From Terriglobia bacterium (GTDB taxonomy: Bacteria; Acidobacteriota; Terriglobia; Terriglobales; Acidobacteriaceae): a DNA stretch of 64,000 nt. Shown one piece after another: positions 40,865-50,291 of this stretch (the first letter of the stretch is position 1; every line of letters begins with the position of its first letter). Made by a program: the position numbers and the translations under genes. Location: assembly GCA_020072645.1 (NCBI GenBank), contig JAIQGK010000014.1:92389-156388 (forward strand). The letters are read 5' to 3'. The notes beneath the pieces are model-generated. The model searched no databases, was not told where the DNA came from, and saw nothing but the letters and a program-made list of their open reading frames with translations.

Positions 40865-41998
40865 CTACTTCGCCGGCCCCTTTCCTTCCGCCGGAGCTGG
40901 CGGCGCAGCAGCAGGTTTCTCAAACTTCTTATCGTCCACCGGCACGTTCTGCTGCAGCTCTGTTATCTGAATCGTAAAGCGCCCCAGCGGTCGCGCAACG
41001 GTCCACTGGAAAGGAACTTTTATTCCATCCTGGGCGCGATAATCCGCGTAATCCACTTGCGTCGGATTGCGGCCCAGCGGCGTGTCAGCATAGCGAACAC
41101 TGCGCAACAACAGGCCTGACTCTTTATCAAAGAACAGCCGCATCGGAGGCTTGCCCGGATTCTCTCCGATCAATTGATACACGTCGTGCCCGCCGATCTT
41201 GTCCGCCGCGGGCCGCACGCGGAACTGCGCAAACATCTTCTTGAGTTCCGTGGGCAGGTAAAACGTGGCGTCAAAGCCGATGGCTTCGTTTTCCGGCGCG
41301 CTCATGTCGCGCGGTGGCCTTCCGCCCGGATTGCCCAGCCATCCCGCATGGCCGTCAAACGCCGTAATGTTATCGCCGTTCGGCGTGTGCACCAGGGAGA
41401 TGCGTTTGTTCGGGGCTTTGGCCAGCACTTCGACCGGGAGCTGTTGCGGACCGAAACTGATCGTCCCTTTCTCCACGCGGCTGGTGATTTTCTGCATGGC
41501 CTCTGCGCCGCCAACCGCTTCTATGTAATGATCAATGATTTTTTCCGCAGCATTGGGCGTGGGCGCCACCATGAGTCCTTCGACCGCTGGCCGTTTCGGC
41601 TCTTGGTCAGAGATGATCGGCACGCCTACCGGATCATGCGCACCGCGATGGCATGAGAAACACGTCACCTCGCGCTCGCCCTTGAAGTTGTCGCGGTTGA
41701 TTGCCATCTGCATCTGGATCATCTGGCGCGCCGTCTGCTTCGGCTTCTTGTCGTCCTTCTCAAACGCGCCGCGCACGTGACAGAAATCGCACTCCACGCC
41801 CAGCGAATTGGCGATGAACTGCATCGATGGGACTATCTGGTTCGCCGGCGTGCCCTTGAGCACCTGAATATTCTTGAATACCTGTTCCGCTGGATTGGCG
41901 CTGTCCTCTGGCGAAGGGCCCGCCGGTCTTTGTGCCCCGGAGGAACAAGCTGCAAAGAAAATAATGGCGACGGTGAAATGAAAGGCGGTCCTGTTCAT
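40865..41998 (-). CDS. Di-haem c-type cytochrome lipoprotein
   Basis: A 377-residue protein with a lipobox-like N-terminus (VAIIFFAACSSG, Cys18). Two haem c motifs are visible: CDFCH (70-74) and CFSCH (113-117), separated by a helix with AR-x-MIQMQMAINRDNF. This arrangement resembles the acidobacterial group related to photosynthetic reaction-centre cytochrome subunits, although no photosynthesis genes are here. The C-terminal 200 residues form a beta-rich domain (VDYADYRAQDGIKVPFQW) like outer-membrane lipoprotein-sorting factors. Electron transfer in the periplasm is inferred. Confidence 0.85.
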   Translation of the reverse strand: MNRTAFHFTVAIIFFAACSSGAQRPAGPSPEDSANPAEQVFKNIQVLKGTPANQIVPSMQFIANSLGVECDFCHVRGAFEKDDKKPKQTARQMIQMQMAINRDNFKGEREVTCFSCHRGAHDPVGVPIISDQEPKRPAVEGLMVAPTPNAAEKIIDHYIEAVGGAEAMQKITSRVEKGTISFGPQQLPVEVLAKAPNKRISLVHTPNGDNITAFDGHAGWLGNPGGRPPRDMSAPENEAIGFDATFYLPTELKKMFAQFRVRPAADKIGGHDVYQLIGENPGKPPMRLFFDKESGLLLRSVRYADTPLGRNPTQVDYADYRAQDGIKVPFQWTVARPLGRFTIQITELQQNVPVDDKKFEKPAAAPPAPAEGKGPAK

Positions 41999-42068
41999 GT
42001 AGTTTCCTTCAATGGATTTTTGAATGGGAAGTGTAAATGATTAGCTCGAATATCTAAAACAATGTTAC

Positions 42069-42671
42069 CTATCGCCGTTTTTCCGGTGCGAGTAGTTGTT
42101 TTTGCAGCTCCGGCAGCGTCTTGCCCTTCCAGTGCTGCGTAAAATTTTCCACCGTCATCAGCGTGCGCGGATACATATGGTCCACGTACATCGTTCCGCC
42201 AAGATGGTCGATCTCATGCTGCAGAATGCGCGCATACCAGCCGCTGGCTTCAATCACTTTCGCCTCGCCTTTTTCGTCCACACATTCCACCCGGACGCGG
42301 CGCGCGCGCGGCGTAAGCGCCATCAGGTTATTCAGGCTCAGGCAGCCTTCAAAATATTCAATGCGCTCTTCGCCCAGAAGCGTGATCTTTGGATTGATGA
42401 TCACCTGGAACGGCACCACATGGCGTTCGCGCTCCGCCAATTGTTCCGGCGTCCAGTCCTTTATATATTCCGGACGGTCCTCAATCACCGCCAGTTGAAT
42501 TCCCTGCCCAATCTGCGGCGCGGCCAGCCCTACGCCCGGCGCGGCATACATTGTCTCTTTCATTTGCTGGATCAGTTCGCGGATCTCGCGGCTGCGAATC
42601 TCGTTCGGCCGCAACGCCCGCGCAGCCCTGCGCAGGACGGGATCACCGGCTTGGACGATGGTCAGAGTCAT
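42069..42671 (-). CDS. def: Peptide deformylase
   Basis: A 200-residue metalloenzyme that removes the formyl group from new N-terminal Met residues. All three signature motifs are present: GVGLAAPQIG (46-55), EGCLS with metal ligand Cys110, and QHEIDHLGG with His152, Glu153 and His156. The length is normal. It is a lone gene, not linked to fmt as in many bacteria. It lies divergent from the PEGA protein gene. Confidence 0.95.
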   Translation of the reverse strand: MTLTIVQAGDPVLRRAARALRPNEIRSREIRELIQQMKETMYAAPGVGLAAPQIGQGIQLAVIEDRPEYIKDWTPEQLAERERHVVPFQVIINPKITLLGEERIEYFEGCLSLNNLMALTPRARRVRVECVDEKGEAKVIEASGWYARILQHEIDHLGGTMYVDHMYPRTLMTVENFTQHWKGKTLPELQKQLLAPEKRR

Positions 42672-43102
42672 TTGGAACGCATATTGTACATGCGCTCGAA
42701 GTTTAATCCCGAGCGCTTTGCTTTATCCCGAGCGCAGTGAGGGAACCCTACCTCTTTCAGTCATTTAAGGTTAGCGACAGTCCGTCAAAACGCATGCTGG
42801 TTATGCAAACTGGCGGATTCGTGTTTGTTCGCGAAATTCGCGGCTTAAGGATTTTCTGGAGAATAGCGATCCATACTTGCTTTGGAAGAAAGCAGTAGAG
42901 AGAACATTTCTCCCTGCTTTGAAGATCGCACAGTCGAGGGCGGCTGTGCCACACGCTCTATACCAATCATAAAATTATTCCATTCTCCGCAAACTTCAGC
43001 AACTTAACCTACCTTCACGAAAGTTCTCTTGCTAGCTTCGTCTAGCTTTGTTAGAGTGCAGCCATCCAGAGTTGATCCTTTTTAGGAACAAGGGATATCC
43101 AC
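42672..43102. other. Intergenic region between def and the PEGA protein
   Basis: 431 bases. A TTCGCGAAATTCGCGG palindrome-like element at 42830-42847 and a GGGCGGCTGTGCCACACG segment are extragenic-repeat-like. Promoters for both divergent genes must lie here. No RNA gene was recognised. Confidence 0.5.
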
Positions 43103-44080
43103 ATGAGATACATCCGCGCCGTTTTGTGTGTGCTTTTGTGCTTACAGTTTGCTATCGCTCAGAACCAACCGCCTTCGCCAGGCTCGCCTGACCAGCAAAT
43201 TTCAACACAGCCGCAGGCCGCGCCCCCGGCAGCCGGCCAGGAATCAAAGCCGGACGCTCCCAAAGCAGACGCCGCGCCGCAGCAGGGTGCGCAGCCGCAA
43301 AGCTCTACGCAGCCCGGGACCCCCGCCGCGCCGGCGCTGACGGGCTTTGGGCTGGAAGATGGAACGCCGGTGAAACTGCGGCTGACGCGGAACCTCTCGT
43401 CGGGTACCGACAAAAAGGGCGACACGGTCGACTTTGAGGTCATGGAAGATGTGAGCGTGAACGGACTCGTGGTGATCCCGCGCGGCGGTATTGCCTGGGC
43501 CACTATTACCGAGGCGCAGCCCAAAAGGCGCATGGGCCGCGGCGGCAAGCTGGACGTGAACATCGACAGCGTTCGCCTGAAGGACGGAGAGAAAGTCCCA
43601 ATGCGCGCAGTGAAGGAGAACAAAGGCGGAGGACACGTAGGCGCGATGACCGGCGCCATGGTGGCTACCGGTATTGTTTTTTTTCCAGCGGCGCCGTTGT
43701 TCCTCTTCATGCACGGCAAAGACATCAACATTCCCAAAGGAACCGAAATCACCGCCTATGTAGCCTCCAATATTCCACTGGAAAAGGCGAAATTCCAGGA
43801 AGGCTCACCTCAGAGCGCAACCGCGGCCGCGGCTGCGGCCTCAAGCAGCATCACTCCTGCCGAAGCCGACGCCATGATTGCCTTGGTCTCAACGCCGGTT
43901 GGGGCCGAGGTCTCCGTGGATGACGCATTCGTCGGCAATGCTCCCGCCAAGCTGAGATTAAAGCCGGGCAAACACATGATCAAGGTAACCATGGTCGGTT
44001 ACAAGGATTGGGGGCGGGAGATGACCGTTATGTCAGGTTCCGAAGTCAACCTGACCGCCACACTGGAGAAAGTCAACTAG
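43103..44080 (+). CDS. Exported PEGA-domain protein
   Basis: A 325-residue protein; AAGGG precedes ATG 43103. The signal peptide is AVLCVLLCLQFAIAQ. A Pro/Gln/Ala-rich linker (residues ~20-70) leads to a beta domain with LEDGTPVKLRLTRNLSSGT and VVIPRGGIAWATI, similar to the modules in the protein at 17006-18379. A hydrophobic stretch GIVFFPAAPLFLFMHG follows. The C-terminal ~65 residues are a PEGA domain (ALVSTPVGAEVSVDDAFVGN, PGKHMIKVTMVGY) that usually binds envelope polymers. It is followed by a terminator, so it is transcribed alone. Confidence 0.85.
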   Translation: MRYIRAVLCVLLCLQFAIAQNQPPSPGSPDQQISTQPQAAPPAAGQESKPDAPKADAAPQQGAQPQSSTQPGTPAAPALTGFGLEDGTPVKLRLTRNLSSGTDKKGDTVDFEVMEDVSVNGLVVIPRGGIAWATITEAQPKRRMGRGGKLDVNIDSVRLKDGEKVPMRAVKENKGGGHVGAMTGAMVATGIVFFPAAPLFLFMHGKDINIPKGTEITAYVASNIPLEKAKFQEGSPQSATAAAAAASSSITPAEADAMIALVSTPVGAEVSVDDAFVGNAPAKLRLKPGKHMIKVTMVGYKDWGREMTVMSGSEVNLTATLEKVN

Positions 44081-44106
44081 TCAAACCAATCGATAGCCTG
44101 AATAGA

Positions 44107-44135
44107 GGGAGCGCTGCGGCGCTCCCGTTTTATTT
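44107..44135 (+). terminator. Rho-independent terminator of the PEGA gene
   Basis: Perfect GGGAGCGC/GCGCTCCC stem with TGCG loop and GTTTTATTT tail, 27 bases after the stop. Confidence 0.9.
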
Positions 44136-44229
44136 AGGAGGCGAATTCCCGGAATTCCCACCCGCGTCATGGCAGCCGAGACGCTGATATCGGTCGTGGT
44201 ACAGGTTTTTGACTGTACATCTACGCTGG

Positions 44230-46284
44230 TTACCAAACCTTGCACACCTTCTCCGGCGGATTCACCATCGGCTGGCCCGCTTTGCAGGAAAACGCATTGG
44301 CAAAGTCCGGCATGTTTACCACCACGCCATTGATGCGGTATTTTGAAGGTGAATGCGGATCGGTCAGCGCGCGCAGCCGCATCTCCTCCGGACGCGTATT
44401 CGAGCAATCCCACTGCGCAAAGCCGATAAAGAAGCGCTGCTCCGGCGTCAGCCCGTCCACCGGCTTCAGGTCTTTATCTTTGGTGGCGTCTTTCCACGCG
44501 ATATAGCCCAGGATTTCTCCACCCAGGTCAGCCACGTCCTCGCCCAGCGTCAACCGGCTATTAATGTGCAGGTCATCCACCACCACGTATTGCGCGTACT
44601 GGTCGGCCACGCACTTGGTGCGTTCCTCGAATTTCTGTTTATCTTCCTTCGTCCACCAGTCGCGCAGGTTTCCTTTGGCATCAAACTTCGCGCCCTGGTC
44701 GTCAAAACCGTGCGTCAACTCGTGGCCAATCGTTCCGCCAGTATTGCCATAGTTCGGCGCGTCATCCATCTTCGCGTCATAGAGTGGTGGCTGCAACACG
44801 CCTGCGGGAAAATTGATGTCGTTCATCTGGCCGTTGTAGTAAGCATTTACGGTTGGCGGCGTCATGCCCCATTCGCCGTGGTCCACTGGCTGCCCAATCT
44901 TGCTGAAGTTGCGGTGCCGCTCAAACTCCGTCGTGCGCTGCACGTCGCCCAGAAAATCATTACGCAGGATTTTCACTGAGCTATAGTCGCGCCACTTTTC
45001 CGGATAGCCAATCTTGTTGCGTATGCCATGCAGCTTCGCCATGGCCTGCTCCTTGGTTTCCGGACTCATCCAGTCCAACTGCGCGATCCGTTGCGCCATC
45101 GCGTCTTCTATCCGGCGCACCATGTCCAGCGTGCTCGCCTTCAGCTCCGGCGAGAACACCTTGCGCACGTAAGCCTGCCCCAGCGCTTCGCCCAGGTCGC
45201 GGTCAGTGTATTGCACGCAGCGCTTCCAGCGCGGCTGCAGCTCTTTCGCGCCGCGCAGGTATTTCAGGTAGAAGTCAAAATTCTCCTGCACAAACTGGGA
45301 AGACAAATACGCTGCATAGCCATTGGCCAGATGAAAGCGCAGATAGTTGCGCAGGTTGCCAATCGGCTCGCCCTTCAGTTGCGCTTCCAGCTCTTTGAAA
45401 AACGTAGGCGGGGCCGCATTGATAATTTCAAACTGCGGCGCTTTTAGCGTCCGATAGTAAGCCGCCCAGTCAAAGCTCGGCACCATCTGCTCCAGATCGG
45501 CCAGTTTGATCTTGTTCTTGCGCTTGTACGGATCGCGCCGCTCCACCCGCGTGAGTGACGCAGTGGCCAGCGCCGTCTCAATCCGCATCACCACGTCGGC
45601 ATTTTCCTTCGCGATCGTCGGCTTGTCTCCCAGCAACTCAAATATCTTCTGCACGTGTTGCACGTAGCGCTCACGCGTCTCTTTGGACTTGGGATCATCC
45701 TTGGTGTAATAGTCGCGGTCCGGCAGTCCAATTCCGCCCTGGTCCACTCCGGCAATCTGCTGTTCTGAGTTGTCCGGGTCCTGACGCGCGCTGCTGCCGA
45801 AGAAAATCGCGCCGCCCAAGTCAAGCTGCATCCGCGCCACCACCGGCGCCAGCTCATTTACCGATTTCAACTGTACGATCGCCGCCAGTTGCGGCTTCAG
45901 CGCGCCCAGTCCCAGCTTCTCCACCGCCGGCTCATCCATGCACGCAGCGTAAAAATCGCCGATCTCCTGCGTCACCGTATCGCGCTGGGCCTTGGTCGCG
46001 GCGGCCTGCTCCAGAATGCCGCGCAGAAAATTCAGGTTGTCCTGGTACAGCTTGCCGTAAACGCCCCATGAAGTCTGGTCCGGCGGAATCGGGTTTTTCT
46101 GCTGCCAGCCGCCGCACGAGTATTGGTAGAAGTCCACGCAGGGATCGACCGACTTGTCCATGGAACTCACGTCCAGGCTGGGCGAATACGGCAGCGTCGG
46201 CGCAGGCGGCGCAGATTGCGCAGCGGAAAATGAAACAAGAGTAAGGACGACCAACGGTACGCAAGCGATCAGCAGTTTTCTCAT
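44230..46284 (-). CDS. pepO: M13 family zinc metallopeptidase (neprilysin/PepO-like)
   Basis: A 684-residue exported oligopeptidase. A signal peptide (LLIACVPLVVLTLVSFSAAQ) is followed by the M13 N-terminal domain beginning DPCVDFYQYSCGGW. The zinc site is GHELTHGFDDQG (His521, Glu522, His525) and the third ligand is in GEDVADLGG. NAYYNGQMNDINFPAGVLQPP and YRINGVVVNMPDFANAF are also family signatures. The length is typical. It should degrade peptides in the periplasm. It lies convergent with the PEGA gene and shares its direction with the MBL hydrolase upstream. Confidence 0.95.
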   Translation of the reverse strand: MRKLLIACVPLVVLTLVSFSAAQSAPPAPTLPYSPSLDVSSMDKSVDPCVDFYQYSCGGWQQKNPIPPDQTSWGVYGKLYQDNLNFLRGILEQAAATKAQRDTVTQEIGDFYAACMDEPAVEKLGLGALKPQLAAIVQLKSVNELAPVVARMQLDLGGAIFFGSSARQDPDNSEQQIAGVDQGGIGLPDRDYYTKDDPKSKETRERYVQHVQKIFELLGDKPTIAKENADVVMRIETALATASLTRVERRDPYKRKNKIKLADLEQMVPSFDWAAYYRTLKAPQFEIINAAPPTFFKELEAQLKGEPIGNLRNYLRFHLANGYAAYLSSQFVQENFDFYLKYLRGAKELQPRWKRCVQYTDRDLGEALGQAYVRKVFSPELKASTLDMVRRIEDAMAQRIAQLDWMSPETKEQAMAKLHGIRNKIGYPEKWRDYSSVKILRNDFLGDVQRTTEFERHRNFSKIGQPVDHGEWGMTPPTVNAYYNGQMNDINFPAGVLQPPLYDAKMDDAPNYGNTGGTIGHELTHGFDDQGAKFDAKGNLRDWWTKEDKQKFEERTKCVADQYAQYVVVDDLHINSRLTLGEDVADLGGEILGYIAWKDATKDKDLKPVDGLTPEQRFFIGFAQWDCSNTRPEEMRLRALTDPHSPSKYRINGVVVNMPDFANAFSCKAGQPMVNPPEKVCKVW

Positions 46285-46360
46285 AGTTGTATTTGGTCCG
46301 GGAACTTATGTTTTGACCTGATTCAGGGCAAAACGTTACCGGGCGGAAATATGGTAGCAC

Positions 46361-47341
46361 TCAAGGCTGAGCCCGGTGGACTTCTACTTTGTCCCCAATT
46401 TCAATCGCCATCAGGTCTTCTCCCATTTCCAGCGGGCCTGAATAGGTGGTTCGTGTTAGCCGGACCACGTTGGGCGTGGTCCCCGGTACGATGTGTGAAT
46501 ACACCGCAAGTTTTGGCTTCACCTTGGTAAAAATCTTCCCGGCCTGCTCTGGGGTGGTGTGATGCGCGATCACATTCTCCCTTTGTTCCGCGTTGAGAAA
46601 TGGGGCCTGCTCGCGAAACGCTTCCGGATCGATCACTTCGTGGACCAGGACATCCGCGCCATGGGAGAAGCGGATCAGGTTTTCAGAATAACGCGTATCT
46701 CCTGAAAGCACGACCGCGTGGCCGCCAAAATCCACACGATATCCCAGCGCCGGCTTAACCACTCCATGATCGACTGTAAAGGCGGTTACCTTCACACCGT
46801 TGCTTTCGTAGACAACGCCTTCGCCGATGTCCTTGGCCACAACCTCCACGGCTGCGCCGGGAAACTTTTCATCCACGTCGCGCCGGATATGTATGTCGAA
46901 CTCATAGGCCTGGGCCAGGTGCGTCATCATATTTTTCGTGCCCGGTGGCCCCCAGACTCGCAGCGGGAGTTTCCGCCCTCGTATCCAGCCGGTCAGCCAC
47001 ACGTCCGGAATTCCAACCGTGTGGTCAGAATGCAGATGAGTGAGAAATAAAGCTGTTACGTCGGCAAACGGAACTTTAAGCTGATTCAGCCGCTGGGCCG
47101 CGCCTCGGCCACAGTCAAAGAGCAACGTTTCTTGCCCGGCTTCCACCAGAATGCTCGGCCCGAAGCGGTCCATTCGGGGAAGAGGAGAACCGGTCCCCAG
47201 AAGTGTCACCTTGATTCCCTGCGCAGATGCGCACGCGGCCATGGCGATCATTACAGCCATGAGGAAAAGAAATCTCAGCGAAGGATACTTGTGCTGTTCG
47301 GCTGTAGTCGTTGCCAGATGGAAACCTCGGGAAAGCGCCAC
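46361..47341 (-). CDS. Exported MBL-fold hydrolase, RNase Z/arylsulfatase-like
   Basis: Up to 326 residues. The start is a GTG at 47341; an ATG at 47260 is possible but would cut into the h-region. The hydrophobic stretch FLFLMAVMIAMAACASAQ is a signal peptide. The metallo-beta-lactamase core opens with KVTLLGTGSPLPRMDRFGPS, as in RNase Z-like enzymes, and holds the metal motif THLHSDHT (His102, His104, Asp106, His107). Further ligands are in DHGV, SGDTRYSE and AHHTTPEQAG. As an exported member it is unlikely to process tRNA; substrate unknown. Confidence 0.82.
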   Translation of the reverse strand: MALSRGFHLATTTAEQHKYPSLRFLFLMAVMIAMAACASAQGIKVTLLGTGSPLPRMDRFGPSILVEAGQETLLFDCGRGAAQRLNQLKVPFADVTALFLTHLHSDHTVGIPDVWLTGWIRGRKLPLRVWGPPGTKNMMTHLAQAYEFDIHIRRDVDEKFPGAAVEVVAKDIGEGVVYESNGVKVTAFTVDHGVVKPALGYRVDFGGHAVVLSGDTRYSENLIRFSHGADVLVHEVIDPEAFREQAPFLNAEQRENVIAHHTTPEQAGKIFTKVKPKLAVYSHIVPGTTPNVVRLTRTTYSGPLEMGEDLMAIEIGDKVEVHRAQP

Positions 47342-47377
47342 TGAAGTCTATGTAATTGACCGGCACTAAGCAAACTT

Positions 47378-47437
47378 TGTTCCCTTCGCGCCCTTTGCGG
47401 TTAATCCTTTGTGTTCCTTCGTGTCCTTTGTGGTTAA
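47378..47437. repeat. Dispersed repeat (two units), minus orientation
   Basis: Two adjacent units of the CACAAAGGACACGAAGG family: one CCGCAAAGGGCGCGAAGGG-like and one AACCACAAAGGACACGAAGG, on the minus strand between the MBL and TRIC genes. Confidence 0.7.
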
Positions 47438-47441
47438 GCTT

Positions 47442-48080
47442 CTACTCCGTCCTGATTGACCGCGTCTCCCAGTGATACCGCAACGCCAGCAATCGCAGCC
47501 CAAATCCGCACAGCGAACCCACGACTGTCGAAACTTCACGCGGCAGCTTGAGCGCGTCACACAATAAGAACATCGCTGCGCCAAAAGCAGCGGCAATCGC
47601 GTAGAGTTCGCCGCGTTCAAAAATTTTCGGTGTGCGCCCGCTCAGCACGTCGCGGATGCATCCTCCGCCCACGGCCGTTGTCACGCCCAGCAGGAATGCC
47701 GCAAGGATGGTCATTCCGTTATTGAGCGCCCGCGTGCACCCGGCCACCGCAAACAACCCGAGCGCTGCAGCGTCAATAAAGATGACAGCCCGCTCCGTGT
47801 TCTTGCCGATCTTTTGCGCAAACAGCATTCCAATCACAGCGCCCGCCAGCGCGGTGATCAGGTAGCGGACATCGGCAAACGCCAGCGGCGGGCCTTTTTG
47901 CAGGATTAGGTCTCGCGTTATGCCGCCGCCCAGCGCTGACACCAGCGCCAAGCCGGTAACCCCAACCAGATCGTACTTATAGCGTGTGTCGCGCACTGCG
48001 GCCAGTGCTCCGCCAAACGCGCCCACAAACACGCCCAGAAAATCGATCAGGAAAAAAAGTTTGTCGATAGGCAGATTCAC
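47442..48080 (-). CDS. TRIC-like cation channel / UPF0126 (YadS-type) membrane protein
   Basis: A 212-residue protein with seven hydrophobic segments arranged as two three-helix repeats. The repeats carry the family motif GGG-x-(I/T)RD: SALGGGITRDLILQ and AVGGGCIRDVLSG. Similar proteins are the trimeric intracellular cation channel homologues and glycine-transport-related YadS proteins. Start codon is GTG at 48080. It is a single gene flanked by repeat DNA. Confidence 0.9.
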   Translation of the reverse strand: MNLPIDKLFFLIDFLGVFVGAFGGALAAVRDTRYKYDLVGVTGLALVSALGGGITRDLILQKGPPLAFADVRYLITALAGAVIGMLFAQKIGKNTERAVIFIDAAALGLFAVAGCTRALNNGMTILAAFLLGVTTAVGGGCIRDVLSGRTPKIFERGELYAIAAAFGAAMFLLCDALKLPREVSTVVGSLCGFGLRLLALRYHWETRSIRTE

Positions 48081-48384
48081 TGGTTTGAGTCAATTAGTTC
48101 GCCGTCCATTGTAGCCTCTCGCAGGCGACTGTCATGTGCCCACGTAACTCCGGCCAAAGGTTAATGAATGTTGCATTGCGTCTTCTACTTGGTGTTGGAA
48201 CGAAGTGACATGTTATTTGAGCAACCAAGCGGCGAGGCCGACCACGCGCCGAGCCGCCTGCATCAGGAGCAAAGCAATCTTTAGTTCAACGACCAACTCA
48301 AGCGGTTTGGAGCACAGCGACATAAATTAGGGCGTAGGCTTCAGTAATCTTTCGCGTGCGGCGTAAAGAGACGATCATCTCTTC
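48081..48384. other. Intergenic region without recognised features
   Basis: 304 bases. It should hold divergent promoters for the TRIC-like and PilZ genes. Frames on the minus strand across 48298-48798 oppose the PilZ gene and were not accepted. Confidence 0.5.
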
Positions 48385-48732
48385 ATGCCACACTTTCCCC
48401 AAACAGCAACCAAGACGCGGTCTCCGCGAGTACGAGTTCCCAACAACGAATCCATTCGCTTCAACCTCGGCGGCCATCAGGTTTCCGCGGTGCTGCAGAA
48501 AATTTCTCTTACCGGCGGCCTGGCCGAATTTACCAGCAGCATCGGCAGCGCCACCATCGCTGAGGCCAAGGTAAATACGCTCTCCGGGCCGGTCAGCGGG
48601 CTGGTGGAATTTCTGCCGGCGCAGGTCGGATCGTGCACTTATCCCTTCCGCTTTATTGCGCTCAGTGATCAGGACTATGAACGTCTGAACTCCACGCTGC
48701 AATACATGCAGAAGCAGGGTTTTGGCGACTAA
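48385..48732 (+). CDS. PilZ-domain protein
   Basis: A 115-residue protein close to a single PilZ domain. After a basic lead RSPRVRVP come the strands IRFNLGGHQVSAVLQKISLTGGLAEF, where S-x-T-GG replaces the consensus (D/N)xSxxG of c-di-GMP binders. It also has IAEAKVNTLSGPVSGLVEFL and FRFIALSDQDYERL. The RxxxR part is RVRVP-like and partly changed, so c-di-GMP binding is uncertain. Confidence 0.7.
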   Translation: MPHFPQTATKTRSPRVRVPNNESIRFNLGGHQVSAVLQKISLTGGLAEFTSSIGSATIAEAKVNTLSGPVSGLVEFLPAQVGSCTYPFRFIALSDQDYERLNSTLQYMQKQGFGD

Positions 48733-48910
48733 AGCAGCGCTCGTTCTGAATCGATTAGCTCCAACGGCGGCAGGTCCTCTCGCCGCCGGATTACCCATCC
48801 GCCCGCATTTGTGTTCTTATTAGGTATGGCTTTGCGCGGCCGATGAGCTCTGCTCATTTCCGCGGCGGGCGTATCGAATCGTCCTCAAGCAGTAAATGGG
48901 AGAATCACTT

Positions 48911-49360
48911 ATGAAACTGATCCGACTGACAGCTTTACTTGCAGCTTGCCTGTTCGCTATGGCGGCGCTCGCGCAACAAAATCCTCCGGCGCAGCCAAGC
49001 GGAGACCAGAAGCAGGGCGGCCACGGGCACATGGGCATGGGGCCCGGCATGGGCAATGTTGACGATCACGTCAAGGAACTTTCCACCAAGCTCAACCTCA
49101 CTTCAGACCAGCAGACCAAGGTCAAAGCCATCCTGGAAGAAAATCACCAACAGATGCAGGCCACGATGAACGACAAATCGATGTCCATGGATGACAAGCA
49201 CGCCAAGATGAAGAGCATGCATGACTCGGTCCACGCCAAGGTGCGCGATATCCTGACCGACGAACAGAAACCCAAATTCGATGCCATGGTAAAAGACATG
49301 GAAAGCAAGATGAATGGAATGCACGGCAAGGGGCCCGATCACAATCACGACCATAAATAA
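48911..49360 (+). CDS. Spy/LTxxQ-like periplasmic protein
   Basis: About 149 residues from ATG 48911, chosen over 48896 because GGGAG precedes it and the signal peptide (KLIRLTALLAACLFAMAALA) starts there. The helical mature part LSTKLNLTSDQQTKVKAILE is the LTxxQ motif of Spy/CpxP-like chaperones; met- and his-rich segments (HGHMGMGPGMG, HDHNHDHK-like tail) suggest metal contact. A related gene is at 49615-50160. Stress-related chaperoning in the periplasm is inferred from the family. Confidence 0.82.
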   Translation: MKLIRLTALLAACLFAMAALAQQNPPAQPSGDQKQGGHGHMGMGPGMGNVDDHVKELSTKLNLTSDQQTKVKAILEENHQQMQATMNDKSMSMDDKHAKMKSMHDSVHAKVRDILTDEQKPKFDAMVKDMESKMNGMHGKGPDHNHDHK

Positions 49361-49399
49361 GGTCTTACAAAAATAAGGCCCTGAAAAATTTTGCTGAAG

Positions 49400-49430
49400 G
49401 GCGTTCGCCCCGCGGACGCCTTTTTTATTT
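49400..49430 (+). terminator. Rho-independent terminator after the first Spy-like gene
   Basis: Stem GGCGTTCGC/GCGGACGCC with CCC loop and a TTTTTTATTT tail. Confidence 0.9.
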
Positions 49431-49614
49431 CTCTCTTTATTATTGGCCGATCGAAAAATGAGGAGCCAGAGTTGCTGCCCGAATTCCCGAGCTGCTGAAG
49501 CAGCTTCTCTGCCAAAAATCTTTCTCGCTATCCAGAGCTGGTCTGCCCTCCTCTCGGCCAAAACAGGCATCTCAAAAGAACTGGCCGCACCACGCGCTAA
49601 GGAGACCATTAACC

Positions 49615-50160
49615 GTGAAAACTATCAGGACCGCAGTCATTTCCTGCACATTCTTGTTCGCATCGGGGGCATTCGCACAATACCCAGCAGGCGGCCAAGC
49701 TACGCAACCCATGCAACCGCAACAACCTGGCATGCAGCCCTCTCAACCTTCAACTCAGCCCTCACAGACGCAGCCCGGACAAGACCAGAGCGCGCAACCT
49801 GGCCAGCAGCCCGGAGCGGCAACCCAGTCGCAGAGCCCGTCGTCCGCCGGCCGTCCCAGCATTGACGATCAGGTGCAATCCCTGTCGCAGCAGTTGAACC
49901 TTTCCGCTGACCAGCAGGCCAAGGTAAAGACCGCTCTTGAAGACCAGCACACCCAGGCCATGAACGTGGTGCAGGACAACTCAATGTCCCGCGATGACAA
50001 GATCCAGAAAATCCACACCATCCGCCAAGGCACCATCGACAAGGTCCGTACCGCGCTGAATGACGACCAGAAGAAGAAGTTCGACACCCTGGTGCAGCAG
50101 CAGGACCAGCATTTCCAGCAGCAGCAACACCAGCAAGCGCCGCCGCAACCCAAGCAGTAA
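49615..50160 (+). CDS. Second Spy/LTxxQ-like periplasmic protein
   Basis: A 181-residue protein that starts at GTG 49615 with AAGGAG nine bases upstream. The signal peptide (TAVISCTFLFASGAFAQ) is followed by a Gln/Pro/Ser-rich linker of ~60 residues. The helical LTxxQ region follows (LSQQLNLSADQQAKVKTALE, MSRDDKIQKIHTIRQGTIDK, LNDDQKKKFDTL), and the tail is Gln-rich. It is a paralogue of the 48911-49360 product in the helical part and differs in the low-complexity ends. Its own terminator follows. Confidence 0.82.
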   Translation: MKTIRTAVISCTFLFASGAFAQYPAGGQATQPMQPQQPGMQPSQPSTQPSQTQPGQDQSAQPGQQPGAATQSQSPSSAGRPSIDDQVQSLSQQLNLSADQQAKVKTALEDQHTQAMNVVQDNSMSRDDKIQKIHTIRQGTIDKVRTALNDDQKKKFDTLVQQQDQHFQQQQHQQAPPQPKQ

Positions 50161-50187
50161 GCAGCGAGCTTCCTCCTCCGAAAAAAG

Positions 50188-50218
50188 GCGTCCCCCGGGA
50201 AGGGACGCTTTTTTATTT
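50188..50218 (+). terminator. Rho-independent terminator after the second Spy-like gene
   Basis: Stem GCGTCCC/GGGACGC around a seven-base loop, followed by TTTTTTATTT. Confidence 0.9.
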
Positions 50219-50291
50219 CCTGATATCGCTTACCCGATCCCCGTCAAAACGATTATCCTTGGCGGGAAAATATTGTTTGTCAGGATGGCCA